The notes: generated from the sequence alone by a model not told the origin. A DNA stretch of 64,000 nt from Pseudobdellovibrionaceae bacterium (GCA_019637955.1 JAHBUS010000001.1:620001-684000); one strand, 5' to 3'. Positions 42,380 to 51,417 are shown, counted from the stretch's first letter. Program-made: numbers and translations.

Positions 42380-45061
42380 TTAGTGTTTGGTTTTGGCCGC
42401 TTGGAGCGCTGCGCGAGCAGCCGCCAAACGGGCAATCGGAACACGGTACGGAGAGCAGCTGACATAATCCAGACCCACCGAGTTGAAAAACTCAATGGAA
42501 TCAGGGTCTCCCCCGTGTTCTCCACAAACCCCAGTCTTCAAATCTGGCTTCGTTCTGCGCCCCAAGTCAACACCGGACTTTACGAGCAATCCGACACCAC
42601 CTTGATCGATGCTGACGAAGGGGTCTTTGGCGAAGATCCCTTGCGAGACGTAACTTCCCAAAAATCTTCCGGAATCGTCGCGCGAGAGGCCCAATGTGGT
42701 CTGCGTCAAATCGTTGGTTCCGAAGCTGAAAAAGTCAGCATGTTCGGCGATCTGATCGGCGGTCAGCGCGGCGCGCGGAAGCTCGATCATGGTGCCCACC
42801 ATGTAGTCATATTTGACGCCTTTTTCGGTCTGAACTTTTTCGACTTCTTTGACCACGAGATCTCGCAGCGACTCGAGCTCTTTGTCGGTCGCGATCAACG
42901 GGATCATGATCTCGGGCTCAAGGCTTGCGCCCGACTTGACGAGATCCGCAGCCGCTTCGGCGATCGCACGCGCCTGCATGCGGTAAATCTCGGGGAAGGT
43001 GATCGCCAAACGGCAGCCACGGTGGCCGAGCATAGGATTGAATTCGTGCAGCGCTTGGATCTTGGTTTTCACCGAGCCCATATCAAGGCTTACGCGCTTG
43101 GCGAACTCTTCGATCTCTTTGTCGGTGTGGGGCACGAACTCGTGAAGCGGCGGATCCAGCAAACGGATCGTCACGGGATAGCCCTTCATGATTTTGAAGA
43201 GTTCAAAGAAGTCCGAGCGCTGCATGGGAAGGAGCTTCGCCAAGGCGCGCTCGCGGTCCATGGTGTTGTCGGCGATGATCATTTCGCGAACGGCGTCGAT
43301 GCGGTCCGCGCCGAAGAACATGTGCTCGGTTCGGCAAAGACCGATGCCTTCGGCGCCAAAGCCGCGCGCGGTTTCGGCGTCTTTGGGCGTGTCGGCGTTG
43401 GTGCGCACTTTCAAACGGCGTGCGGTGTCGGCGATTTTCATGATGCGATCAAAGGTGCCCGAGAGTTGGGGCTGGATGGTTTTCACTTCGCCCAAGAACA
43501 CTTCGCCCGTGCCGCCATCCAAGGTGATCACATCGCCTTGTTTGAGCACGTAGCCTTTTACTTTCATGGTTTTGGCATTGTAGTCGACCGCGATGTCCCC
43601 GCAGCCCGCCACGCAGCACTTGCCCATGCCGCGAGCCACGACCGCCGCATGCGAGGTCATCCCGCCGCGCGTGGTGAGAATCCCTTGAGCCGCGACCATG
43701 CCGGCGATGTCTTCGGGCGAGGTCTCAATGCGCACGAGAACGACTTTTTTGCCTTGCTCACGCCATTCGACGGCCTCTTCGCTGGTGAACACGATCTGAC
43801 CGTGAACGCCGCCGGGACTGGCCGGCAGGCCCTTGGCCAATTGTGTTTTCTCGGCTTTCGGATCAAGCGTGGGGTGCAGGAGCTGATCGAGGGACGAGGG
43901 GTCCAAACGCAGGATCGCCTCTTCGTTCGAGATGAGTTTTTCATCGATCATATCGCAGGCGATTTGCAAAGCCGCCGCGGCCGTGCGTTTGCCGTTACGA
44001 GTTTGCAGCATCCAGAGCTTATTGCGCTCGATGGTGAACTCGATGTCCTGCATGTCGCGGTAATGCTTTTCGAGTTTTTGGTAAATCTCGACGAGCTGTT
44101 GGTAAGCCTCGGGCATTTTGATCGCGAGTTCGCTGATCGGCACGGGTGTGCGGATCCCCGCAACCACGTCCTCGCCTTGCGCGTTGATCAAGAACTCACC
44201 GTAGAATTTTTTAACGCCGGTCGAAGGGTCGCGCGTGAACGCCACACCCGTGGCCGAATCGTCACCCATGTTGCCGAAGACCATCGACTGGATGTTGACG
44301 GCCGTGCCCCATGCCGCAGGGATGCTGTGCAGTTCGCGGTAGGTGATCGCCCGCGGAGTCATCCACGAACGGAACACCGCCGAGATCGCGCCCCAAAGCT
44401 GCTCGTGGGGATCGTTCGGAAACGCTTGGCCCGTGCTTGAGCGCACGAGGTCTTTGAATTTTTTGACCAAGACTTTGAGATCGTCGATCGTCATCTCGGT
44501 GTCGAGCTTGTATTTCTTTTCGTCTTTCAGATCTTCGAGCGTCACTTCGAGCATCGAACCGTTCATGCCCATCACGACATCCGAGTACATCTGGATAAAC
44601 CGGCGGTACGAATCCCACGCGAAGCGCGGGTTGCCGCTGGTTTTCGCCAGGCCCTCAACGGTTTGATCATTGAGACCGAGGTTCAAGATGGTGTCCATCA
44701 TCCCGGGCATCGAGGCGCGGGCGCCTGAGCGCACCGACACGAGCAAGGGATCGGCGGCATCGCCGAATTTCTTTTGAATCTTTTTTTCGACGCGCGCGAG
44801 AGCTTCGAGCGCCTTGGGCTTGAGCCAGTCCGGGAGTTTGCCGCCGGCTTCGTAGTAATGAGCGCAGACGTCGGTTGAAATCGTGAATCCCGGAGGAACC
44901 GGAATTCCGAGCGACGTCATCTCGGCCAAGTTGGCGCCTTTACCGCCCAGCGTGTTCTTCATGCCGGCGTTGCCTTCGGATTCGCCCGCCGCGAAGAAAT
45001 AGACAAATTTTTCGGGAATCTGAGTTTTTGTCCCCGTCTTTCCTGTCATTTGCGTTTGCAT
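42380..45061 (-). CDS. ppdK: Pyruvate, phosphate dikinase
   Basis: An 893-residue enzyme that interconverts pyruvate + ATP + Pi and phosphoenolpyruvate + AMP + PPi. The N-terminal ATP-grasp domain begins KFVYFFAAGESEGNAGMKNTLGGKGANLAEM; the phosphohistidine domain has GGMTSHAAVVARGMGKCCVAGC with the carrier histidine; the C-terminal TIM barrel has DYMVGTMIELPRAALTADQIAEHADFFSFGTNDLTQ and CGEHGGDP with the catalytic cysteine. The ATG at 45061 has AAGGAGACAGGGG upstream; a TTG at 45100 would start within the inverted repeat and is discounted. Confidence 0.96.
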   Translation of the reverse strand: MQTQMTGKTGTKTQIPEKFVYFFAAGESEGNAGMKNTLGGKGANLAEMTSLGIPVPPGFTISTDVCAHYYEAGGKLPDWLKPKALEALARVEKKIQKKFGDAADPLLVSVRSGARASMPGMMDTILNLGLNDQTVEGLAKTSGNPRFAWDSYRRFIQMYSDVVMGMNGSMLEVTLEDLKDEKKYKLDTEMTIDDLKVLVKKFKDLVRSSTGQAFPNDPHEQLWGAISAVFRSWMTPRAITYRELHSIPAAWGTAVNIQSMVFGNMGDDSATGVAFTRDPSTGVKKFYGEFLINAQGEDVVAGIRTPVPISELAIKMPEAYQQLVEIYQKLEKHYRDMQDIEFTIERNKLWMLQTRNGKRTAAAALQIACDMIDEKLISNEEAILRLDPSSLDQLLHPTLDPKAEKTQLAKGLPASPGGVHGQIVFTSEEAVEWREQGKKVVLVRIETSPEDIAGMVAAQGILTTRGGMTSHAAVVARGMGKCCVAGCGDIAVDYNAKTMKVKGYVLKQGDVITLDGGTGEVFLGEVKTIQPQLSGTFDRIMKIADTARRLKVRTNADTPKDAETARGFGAEGIGLCRTEHMFFGADRIDAVREMIIADNTMDRERALAKLLPMQRSDFFELFKIMKGYPVTIRLLDPPLHEFVPHTDKEIEEFAKRVSLDMGSVKTKIQALHEFNPMLGHRGCRLAITFPEIYRMQARAIAEAAADLVKSGASLEPEIMIPLIATDKELESLRDLVVKEVEKVQTEKGVKYDYMVGTMIELPRAALTADQIAEHADFFSFGTNDLTQTTLGLSRDDSGRFLGSYVSQGIFAKDPFVSIDQGGVGLLVKSGVDLGRRTKPDLKTGVCGEHGGDPDSIEFFNSVGLDYVSCSPYRVPIARLAAARAALQAAKTKH

Positions 45062-45081
45062 GCCCCTGTCTCCTTGTTGGG

Positions 45082-45142
45082 AGTGCCTGGCACCTTGCAA
45101 GCAAGCGCGTTGGACGCGCTTGCTTGCAAGGTGCCAGGCACT
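45082..45142. repeat. 28-bp perfect inverted repeat with paired palindromes (copy 3), between glyS and ppdK
   Basis: The arms 45082-45109 and 45115-45142 are exact reverse complements with a five-base loop TTGGA. Each arm contains the palindrome GTGCCTGGCAC, then CTTGCAAGCAAGCGCG. The unit begins two bases after the glyS stop codon (45145-45147). Two small palindromes in opposite orientation recall a paired REP (BIME) element. As RNA it would form a very stable hairpin in the glyS-ppdK spacer; on the plus strand a T-run follows. Confidence 0.9.
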
Positions 45143-45144
45143 TT

Positions 45145-46479
45145 TTATTTGAGTCCGTTGCGGATGTACGATTCGAGTTGGCTCAGGGCCACTCGGTCTT
45201 GCTTCATGCTGTCGCGGTGGCGAACCGTGACAGACTGGTCGTTGGCGGTTTCGAAATCGACGGTGATGCAGAACGGAGTTCCGATCTCGTCTTGACGGCG
45301 GTAGCGCTTACCGATCGAGCCGGCTTCGTCGTACTGCACGTCCCACTCTTGCGCGAGCTCCTCGCGGATTTTTTCGGCGACCGAGGTGAGCTCTTCTTTT
45401 TTCGACAGCGGAAGGATCGCGGCTTTGATCGGCGCGATTTGCGGGTGCAGGCCCAGAACGACGCGAACGTCTTCGACGCCCTTGTCGTCTTTGGTCACCT
45501 CTTCGCGGTACGCATCGCACATAAAGGCCAAGAACAACCGGTCGCAGCCGACCGCGGTCTCGATGACGTAGGGAACGAATTTTTCTTTATTGGCTTCGTC
45601 GAAATACTCGAGCGTTTTGCCCGAGAATTTGGCGTGCTGAGTGAGATCGAAGTCCGAGCGGTTATGGATGCCTTCAAGCTCGCTCCAGCCCATCGGAAAC
45701 TTGTACTGCACATCGACCGCCGCTTTCGCGTAGTGCGCGAGCTCCGTGGGGCCGTGAGGCTCCATTCGCAGATTTTCGACGTTGAAGCCGTACTTCACGT
45801 AGAACTGCTGACGGATTTCTTTCCACTGATCGAAATAGCTCTCGTCGGAACCGGGCTTGACGAAGAACTGCATTTCCATTTGTTCGAACTCACGCGTGCG
45901 GAAAATAAAGTTTCCGGGCGTGATTTCGTTGCGGAACGATTTTCCGATGGCGGCGATACCGAACGGAATTTTGTAGCGCGTGGTCGTTTGGCAGTTCATG
46001 AAATTCACAAAATGGCCCTGCGCAGTTTCAGGGCGCAAGTACACGACTGAACCCGTGTCTTCAACGGGACCCATGTGAGTTTTGAACATCAGGTTGAACT
46101 GACGGGGCTCCGACAAATTTTTGGAGCCGCAGTTGGGGCATTTTTTGTCTTTGAGGTACGACTCGGTGTTGTCGGCGCGAAAACGCGTTTTACACTCTTT
46201 GCAATCCACGAGCGGGTCCGAGAACCCGTCAACGTGACCCGAAGCTTTCCACACCGTGGGGTGCATCAGAATCGCGGCATCGATGCCGCAGATGTCTTTT
46301 CGGCGGGTCATTGCCGTCCACCACGCTTTTTTCACGTTGAGCTTCATCAGCGAGCCGAGCGGACCATAGTCCCAGCACGAACCCAGACCGCCGTAGATCT
46401 CGGAGCTTTGAAAAACAAAACCTCGACGTTTGGACAAGGAGACGAGGGTGGCCAAATCCTTCAGACGGCGAATTTCCAT
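45145..46479 (-). CDS. glyS: Glycyl-tRNA synthetase, single-chain dimeric type
   Basis: A 444-residue class II synthetase of the alpha2 type (also called glyQS), which charges tRNA-Gly. Seen: [31 protein letters not shown] at the start, a zinc-like [17 protein letters not shown] insert, motif 2 [25 protein letters not shown] (given in part), and [18 protein letters not shown]. The ATG at 46479 gives the canonical MEIRRLKDL start; the open frame to 46548 is discounted. A GTGCC palindrome unit begins right after the stop. Confidence 0.95.
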   Translation of the reverse strand: MEIRRLKDLATLVSLSKRRGFVFQSSEIYGGLGSCWDYGPLGSLMKLNVKKAWWTAMTRRKDICGIDAAILMHPTVWKASGHVDGFSDPLVDCKECKTRFRADNTESYLKDKKCPNCGSKNLSEPRQFNLMFKTHMGPVEDTGSVVYLRPETAQGHFVNFMNCQTTTRYKIPFGIAAIGKSFRNEITPGNFIFRTREFEQMEMQFFVKPGSDESYFDQWKEIRQQFYVKYGFNVENLRMEPHGPTELAHYAKAAVDVQYKFPMGWSELEGIHNRSDFDLTQHAKFSGKTLEYFDEANKEKFVPYVIETAVGCDRLFLAFMCDAYREEVTKDDKGVEDVRVVLGLHPQIAPIKAAILPLSKKEELTSVAEKIREELAQEWDVQYDEAGSIGKRYRRQDEIGTPFCITVDFETANDQSVTVRHRDSMKQDRVALSQLESYIRNGLK

Positions 46480-46539
46480 TCGGTATGCCCTTTCACAGAC
46501 AAAGCCCCCGAGGGGCGCAGCAAAATGATGGTCGAAATG

Positions 46540-46568
46540 AGCTAACACTTTCGCGAAAAATGGGTCAA
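46540..46568 (-). promoter_or_regulatory. Candidate promoter for glyS
   Basis: On the minus strand TTGACC (46568-46563) and TTAGCT (46545-46540) are 17 bases apart, about 60 bases upstream of the chosen glyS start. The -35 box is good and the -10 box only fair. Confidence 0.4.
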
Positions 46569-46655
46569 TAAAAACAGCTCTTGCTCGGGCGTGACAAGCA
46601 CCGTTAAGCTCTTAGAATACGTGATAAAAATGCAGGCACGAGTCAGGGAGGACGG

Positions 46656-47081
46656 GTGGCCAATTCTGGAGTTTTCGCTCGACTTGTGATCACCGGTTTG
46701 ATCGCCATCGTGATCCCCTCGCTGATCATCAGCCTTCCCGGCTACTCCCAGAGCGTCGAGCGGCTCAAAAAAGACGACGAAGAAATGCGCCGCACCATGG
46801 TCGTCATTTCCCGGCAATTGGGAGTGAATTGCACCACTTGCCACAACACCAAGAACTTTGCCTCGGCCGAAAAAGTGGAGTTCAAAGTCGCCAAGGATCA
46901 CATGCGCCTCACGCAGGTGCTGATTGATAACGGCATGAACGGCAAAGACAAACGCCCCATGGCGGACTGCTACATGTGCCACCGCGGCCAGCTCAAACCC
47001 AATTACAAAGAGCCCTTCGATCCCATGACCATGGAGAAGGAAAAGGTCAAAGTCCCCGACGCGCCCGCGTCCGACGACTAA
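46656..47081 (+). CDS. Membrane-anchored diheme c-type cytochrome
   Basis: A 141-residue protein starting at a GTG with CAGGGAGGACGG upstream. One N-terminal hydrophobic segment (LVITGLIAIVIPSLIISL) acts as an anchor or uncleaved signal. Two heme c sites are present: C59-TT-C62-H63 (GVNCTTCHN) and C105-YM-C108-H109 (ADCYMCHRG). The look resembles the small reaction-centre-cytochrome-like family (LGVNCxxCHN...CxxCHRG). It would act in periplasmic electron transfer. It is a single gene, divergent from glyS and convergent with the J-like gene. Confidence 0.85.
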   Translation: MANSGVFARLVITGLIAIVIPSLIISLPGYSQSVERLKKDDEEMRRTMVVISRQLGVNCTTCHNTKNFASAEKVEFKVAKDHMRLTQVLIDNGMNGKDKRPMADCYMCHRGQLKPNYKEPFDPMTMEKEKVKVPDAPASDD

Positions 47082-47098
47082 TTAACGCCCTCGCTCTG

Positions 47099-47115
47099 AA
47101 GGTGCCAGGCACCTT
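47099..47115. repeat. Stop-adjacent palindrome AAGGTGCCAGGCACCTT, copy 4
   Basis: A perfect 17-bp palindrome between two convergent genes. Its last base is the first base of the TAA (47115-47117) of the minus-strand J-like gene, so it follows that stop codon directly. On the plus strand it is followed by TAGTGTTTTT, so it may also end the cytochrome transcript. Confidence 0.85.
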
Positions 47116-47531
47116 TAGTGTTTTTGCTTGAGTGTTTGGTAGGCGCACTCGATGAAATCGCGCCCTTGAGTGCTCGCTTTGGCGATCTCGCGCTTGTAGG
47201 CGTCATCGACCATCACGCCGCGTGCGCCGGCGGGCAGACCCAACACCTCGTACGCGTCGAAGTTGTGCCCGTTGTAAGTGAAAACGGCGTTCAAAGTTTT
47301 TTCACCCGGGTAGAGCTTTTGCGCGTCTTGCGTCTCGGGACTGATGGTGGGTTTTTGCCCGGGGCCTAACTTTTTGGGAACGGCGTGAGGCGCCGGCTCC
47401 CCCGCGCGCAGGTTCAGCTTGGTCGGCTGTTTTTGGCCGCGCCGGATAGAGAAAATCAGAACGAAAAACAGCCCGATTCCCACCACATAATACAAATAAT
47501 CTTGGCTCAATCGCACAATTCGATTATCCAA
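47115..47531 (-). CDS. Membrane-anchored protein with J-domain-like C-terminus
   Basis: About 138 residues. One transmembrane helix near the N-terminus (YLYYVVGIGLFFVLIFSI) is followed by a Pro-rich cytoplasmic linker and a C-terminal segment FDAYEVLGLPAGARGVMVDDAYKREI ... RDFIECAYQTL. This resembles a DnaJ J-domain (YEVLGLPxGA...AY) but lacks the HPD tripeptide, so Hsp70 stimulation is unlikely. The start is uncertain: TTG 47531 has AGGAGG close by, TTG 47552 has none. It is divergent from mrp with overlapping start regions. Confidence 0.6.
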   Translation of the reverse strand: MDNRIVRLSQDYLYYVVGIGLFFVLIFSIRRGQKQPTKLNLRAGEPAPHAVPKKLGPGQKPTISPETQDAQKLYPGEKTLNAVFTYNGHNFDAYEVLGLPAGARGVMVDDAYKREIAKASTQGRDFIECAYQTLKQKH

Positions 47532-47561
47532 GGTCCTCCTAAGAGAACTCAAGAGGAAACA

Positions 47562-48362
47562 ATGTCATCACCGCACACACCGCCCAATCCCTTCGATCAG
47601 CAGAAAGCCATTCCCGGCGTGAAACATATTATCGCGGTCTCCGCCGGCAAAGGCGGCGTCGGCAAGTCGACGGTGGCGACCAACTTGGCCCTGGCCCTCT
47701 CAAAAAAGTACAAAGTCGGTCTCTTGGACGCCGACATCTATGGCCCTTCGATTCCGCGCATGCTGGGAGCTTTGGGGCAAAAACCCAACATCACCGAAGA
47801 CAACCGCATTATCCCCTTAGTCCGTTACGGCATGAAGCTGATGAGCATCGGCTTTTTGATCGACGAGGGCGCGGCCGTCGTTTGGCGCGGACCCATGCTC
47901 TTTAAAGCGATGGACCAATTCTTGCGCGACGTCGACTGGGGCGAGCTCGACTACCTGCTCATCGATCTGCCTCCAGGCACCGGCGACATCCAACTCTCGC
48001 TCGCACAGAAAGTTCCGCTCGCGGGAGCGGTCGCGATCTCGACGCCGCAAAACATCGCGCTCATCGATGTGAAAAAAGCGATCGATATGTGGAAACGAAC
48101 CGGCGTGAAGATGCTCGGGCTCGTCGAGAACATGTCGTACATGCTCGCGCCCGGTTCGGGTGAGCGCATTCAGCTCTTTCCCAAAGGCGAACTCGACGCG
48201 TATTTAGATGCGAACAAGTTCACGAAGCTGGGTGAGGTTCCGTTCAATCCGAACGTGAGCTTGGCGGCCGAAGCGGGCATCCCGATCGTCGAGAGCAATC
48301 CCAAGGGCGCCGAGGCGCAAGCGTTCTTCGCGATCGCCGAAAAAATCGCCAGCCTGGTTTAA
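47562..48362 (+). CDS. Mrp/ApbC-family P-loop ATPase lacking the usual CxxC
   Basis: A 266-residue protein of the Mrp/NBP35 family, whose relatives load Fe-S clusters onto apoproteins. The deviant Walker A GKGGVGKST is at residues 29-37, DADIYGPSIPRMLG follows, and IDLPPGTGDIQLSL is the switch/Walker B region. Where relatives have a CxxC after VENMSY (cluster-binding), this protein reads MLAPGSGERIQLF with no cysteine. The N-terminal DUF59 domain of many Mrp proteins is also absent. It may therefore act differently from a cluster carrier. The ATG has AAGAGGAAACA upstream. Confidence 0.88.
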   Translation: MSSPHTPPNPFDQQKAIPGVKHIIAVSAGKGGVGKSTVATNLALALSKKYKVGLLDADIYGPSIPRMLGALGQKPNITEDNRIIPLVRYGMKLMSIGFLIDEGAAVVWRGPMLFKAMDQFLRDVDWGELDYLLIDLPPGTGDIQLSLAQKVPLAGAVAISTPQNIALIDVKKAIDMWKRTGVKMLGLVENMSYMLAPGSGERIQLFPKGELDAYLDANKFTKLGEVPFNPNVSLAAEAGIPIVESNPKGAEAQAFFAIAEKIASLV

Positions 48363-48387
48363 ACCGTCCTCTCGTCTTTGTTCGAGT

Positions 48388-48406
48388 CCGTCTCAAACTG
48401 AGACGG
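48388..48406 (+). other. Hairpin after mrp-like gene
   Basis: CCGTCTCA and TGAGACGG pair across AAC, 25 bases after the stop codon. No T-run follows, so it is a stem-loop at the 3' end rather than a typical intrinsic terminator. A similar GAGACGGTGGC sequence forms the hairpin at 61114-61147. Confidence 0.45.
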
Positions 48407-48495
48407 GCCGAAAGCGGTCTGTTTCGCGACGGTTCTTTAAAAGATTGTGAACATTGAAGCCTCTGGATTTATCCTGAACTTCTGGGGGAATGAGA

Positions 48496-50022
48496 ATGAC
48501 CAAACGTCCATTCTGGCTCTTGCTATTTTCGATCACCGCGATCGCCGTTCTTTTTCAGAATTGCGGTGGCCTCAATGTCGAAGACTCCGGGTTGACGACC
48601 GTCGACTCAGCCGCACTCACCTCCCTGTCGGATGGCGCGGCCTGCGCAAGCGTGCGCAAAATCACCTATGTCCTTCCTGCCAATGTTGTTCTGTCGTGCC
48701 CGGCAAACCCGGCAGACTTTCAAAATGTGTTTCAAGTGACAATTCCGCACGCCGGCAAGGTGCTCGCGCGTGCGCGCCTCAACATTCATGGCTCGGGGGC
48801 GACCGCCAATAAAGTTCACGGCTACCGCGCCCGTCTCAACATTCCCGGCGCCAATCAATTTCAGGCCGGCGAAGACCTGTGCACTGGCGACGAACTTCAA
48901 CGCCAGTGGTTTGGTTTTGGAGAGTCCAGCGGTAGCACGACACTCAAGTTGGAAGCGCAAATGTACCGAGACACGGCCTGCGAGCATGGCGCGGTGACTA
49001 TCCTGGCGGCGGGTTCCAAAATCGACGTGTGGGTGGGTGATGCGCGCCCGGCCTGCGCGGGCGAAAGCGTTTTCTTAAAGCGCTACGCGAGCGGCCCGCT
49101 GGGAGTGGGCACCTCCGCGACGCCACTTCTCAGTCACACGCAGACGCTCGCGGCCGGAAAACTCACGATCATGGGCCAAACGCAAATGGATCCACACCAA
49201 ACATCAAACACCTGCGGCGGCAGCCGAGCCGAGAGCGCGGTCGCGTTTCTCTCGCATCAAGGAGCGCTCCAATCGGGCGTGACGCAGTCCCTGCCTCCGT
49301 CCGGCGGTATGACGCACGTTTTGATCAGCAGTGAGCACGTCGTGCCCAACTCCGCGGCCGGCCCCGTGACGATGGGAATCCTAGGCGCCGTTCACAATAC
49401 CGACCGCGCAGCCGTGTACCCGCTTCAACAACTGAGTTCGGATCCGATCGTGTATGCCGGAACCTTTATCGGCTATTCATTCTCAGGCTCGACGCTGATC
49501 GCGGGCGTTCTTGAAAAAGAGACGGCCTCATCTCCCCCTTCCGAAAACCCCCAGATCGCGCCGGGAATGGGATCTTGCTCCGGAGTTTGCGGTTGGACGA
49601 ACACATCAAGCCTCGCCGTCCGCTGCCAAATGCCGAGCGAGCCCTCGAGCGGCCGTCAAGTGAGCGGCGGCTGCAGTGATGAAGGCTCGACCAATCTCTA
49701 CGAGTGGGCCTCCGGCGAGACCGCAGGCTGCGCGCCCGGAACCATCGCGCGTTTTCGCGTGATTCAGACCTGCCAAGTGGCAACTCCCCCTCCCGTTCGC
49801 TGCGGTCAAAACGGCGTCGTCTGTGGTTGGAGCAATTTGTCGGACACGGCCATTGCGTGTCAGTACATGAGCCAAGCAGGAGTCGGCACGCCCCAGAGCG
49901 GAAGCTGCAACACTCTGAACGAGGTCAATACTTATGAATGGGGGACGGGCAAGCCCGGCGGCTGCTCCTCGCCCACGTTCTTGCGCAATCGGGTCATTCA
50001 AAAATGCGTCCGGCTGAACTAA
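48496..50022 (+). CDS. Lipoprotein with two C-terminal Cys-rich repeats
   Basis: A 508-residue putative lipoprotein. The signal sequence ends in AIAVLFQNC, a lipobox style I associate with Bdellovibrio, so lipid attachment at that cysteine is expected. The ATG at 48496 has GGGGG seven bases upstream; 48490 is an alternative. The middle is a beta-rich region with cysteines in pairs. The C-terminal 140 residues contain two copies of a module of about 60 residues: CGWTNTSSLAVRCQM...TNLYEWASG...RVIQTC and CGWSNLSDTAIACQY...NTYEWGTG...RVIQKC. They look like a disulfide-stabilised surface-binding domain. Function unknown. Confidence 0.75.
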   Translation: MTKRPFWLLLFSITAIAVLFQNCGGLNVEDSGLTTVDSAALTSLSDGAACASVRKITYVLPANVVLSCPANPADFQNVFQVTIPHAGKVLARARLNIHGSGATANKVHGYRARLNIPGANQFQAGEDLCTGDELQRQWFGFGESSGSTTLKLEAQMYRDTACEHGAVTILAAGSKIDVWVGDARPACAGESVFLKRYASGPLGVGTSATPLLSHTQTLAAGKLTIMGQTQMDPHQTSNTCGGSRAESAVAFLSHQGALQSGVTQSLPPSGGMTHVLISSEHVVPNSAAGPVTMGILGAVHNTDRAAVYPLQQLSSDPIVYAGTFIGYSFSGSTLIAGVLEKETASSPPSENPQIAPGMGSCSGVCGWTNTSSLAVRCQMPSEPSSGRQVSGGCSDEGSTNLYEWASGETAGCAPGTIARFRVIQTCQVATPPPVRCGQNGVVCGWSNLSDTAIACQYMSQAGVGTPQSGSCNTLNEVNTYEWGTGKPGGCSSPTFLRNRVIQKCVRLN

Positions 50023-50078
50023 AAAAACAAGACAAATAGCGGATTGAATTCGCGCGGGGCCTTTGGCAGCATAAGGTG

Positions 50079-50405
50079 ATGTCCCGAGCGAGCGGTCTGC
50101 GTTTTTTCTTTCTTTTTGCCTTAGTGGCCTTCGGATGCGAAATCCTGCAAGCCTCTTCGCCCTTTGTCCGCAATCCTTTGACTTCGATTCAGCAGAGTTC
50201 GATGGACGCCTCAACGGACGACGACTCGCCTTTTGATAGCGAGGACGCCGACGAACCTTGCCTGGATTTCTCGGGCCTCTACGCGATCGTTCCGCACCCA
50301 CCGCAAATTTTTGATCTTCCGCCCTTGACCACCACCCGCCGAAGCGTCTCGTGCTACCCGCTCTCCGCCGATCTTGAACAGCTCAAGCGACCTCCCCGGA
50401 CTTAA
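50079..50405 (+). CDS. Small exported protein upstream of speD, uncertain
   Basis: A 108-residue frame with an N-terminal hydrophobic segment (LRFFFLFALVAFGCEILQASS) that could be a signal peptide, then an acidic stretch (STDDDSPFDSEDADEPC). AAGGTG abuts the ATG, so the ribosome site is poor; a GTG at 50076 overlaps. It is not recognised. It lies 48 bases before speD on the same strand and could be a short leader gene of the polyamine group. Confidence 0.45.
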   Translation: MSRASGLRFFFLFALVAFGCEILQASSPFVRNPLTSIQQSSMDASTDDDSPFDSEDADEPCLDFSGLYAIVPHPPQIFDLPPLTTTRRSVSCYPLSADLEQLKRPPRT

Positions 50406-50452
50406 ACAAAGTTTCGTCACGACGACTTCTTTGTTTATTTTTTGGAGGCCCC

Positions 50453-50815
50453 ATGAAAACACACGGATCCCATCTCCTACTCGACGTCTGGCTGCTTGAA
50501 GAGGCCGGGCCCGAACTCGTCGCGCGGATTCAAAACTACGTGCGCGAGCACTTCACCGTGGTGGTCGAAGCCGAAAAACGCTTTGAGCCGTTCGGTATCA
50601 CCGCAGTGCAAATTTTAAGCGAATCGCACTTCACCATTCACACCTACCCCGAGCACCGCTACATCTCGATGGATCTTTACATCTGCGAAATGGGCATCGA
50701 CATGGACCGGGTGCGCCGCGAACTTCTGGCGCTGATGAAGGTCGACAGCTCGCAGGCCTCGTTTCATCTGCGGGGCCACCGCGCCCCGGCCCCCGAAAAA
50801 GACGCATGTCTGTGA
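50453..50815 (+). CDS. speD: S-adenosylmethionine decarboxylase proenzyme
   Basis: A 120-residue SpeD of the short bacterial class, which supplies decarboxylated SAM, the aminopropyl donor for polyamines. The self-cleavage site is in LSESHFTIHTYPEHRY, between E57 and S58, creating the pyruvoyl cofactor from S58. HTYPE and MDLYIC are family segments. TTTTTTGGAGGCCCC precedes the ATG. The next gene overlaps its end by 10 bases. The group lacks a standard SpeE, and the downstream BpsA-like gene may use its product. Confidence 0.94.
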   Translation: MKTHGSHLLLDVWLLEEAGPELVARIQNYVREHFTVVVEAEKRFEPFGITAVQILSESHFTIHTYPEHRYISMDLYICEMGIDMDRVRRELLALMKVDSSQASFHLRGHRAPAPEKDACL

Positions 50816-51417
50816 TCACGCTGTTCTTCTGGGGTCTCGCGCTGGGGATGGTGTCCTCCCTCCCGTTGGGACCGATCAACCTGAACGTTCTACGCCTCTT
50901 GCAATCGGGACGGCGCACCTCCGCAGGCGCCTTCGTCGCGGGAGTGGTGCTGGCCGATGTCGGCGTCGCGGCGCTCGCGCTCTTAGGACTGGTGAGCGCG
51001 AACGTTCCGCCCGAAATTTTGCGCGTGATCAGCGCGGTGGGCGGGGCGGCCTTTGTCTTTTTTGGCCTGTGGGGACTTTTGCGTCCCGCGAGCGTCAACG
51101 CCGCCCAGCAGTCGGGCGCGGTCTCGTTTGTGAGCGGCGTTTTGTTCTGCGGGCTCAATCCGGGCTTTTATCTCTTTTGGGTTTACGCCGCGACCTTTGC
51201 CGCCGCCTCGGTGGTCTCAACGCTCACGGGCGCCGCTTTTCTCGCGGGCGTCTTGATCGGCGATCTGTGTTGGTTCACGCTGTTCACGAAACTCGTTGGA
51301 CTTTTTCACGGACGCCTCTCGCCCCGCACTTGGTCTTCGCTGGCGGGGGGATTGATCCTCGCGTTTGGCCTGTTCGCGCTTTGGGGAGCTTATCATGGAC
51401 ACTTTCAATATGCCTGA
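50806..51417 (+). CDS. LysE/RhtB-family exporter
   Basis: A 203-residue membrane protein with about six transmembrane helices. The N-terminal PLGPINLNVLR and the later GLNPGFYLFWVY are the paired conserved motifs of LysE-family amino-acid exporters. It overlaps speD by 10 bases and the BpsA-like gene by 23 bases. Position between two polyamine enzymes makes export of a polyamine or of its amino-acid precursor likely, by inference. Confidence 0.88.
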   Translation: MSVITLFFWGLALGMVSSLPLGPINLNVLRLLQSGRRTSAGAFVAGVVLADVGVAALALLGLVSANVPPEILRVISAVGGAAFVFFGLWGLLRPASVNAAQQSGAVSFVSGVLFCGLNPGFYLFWVYAATFAAASVVSTLTGAAFLAGVLIGDLCWFTLFTKLVGLFHGRLSPRTWSSLAGGLILAFGLFALWGAYHGHFQYA

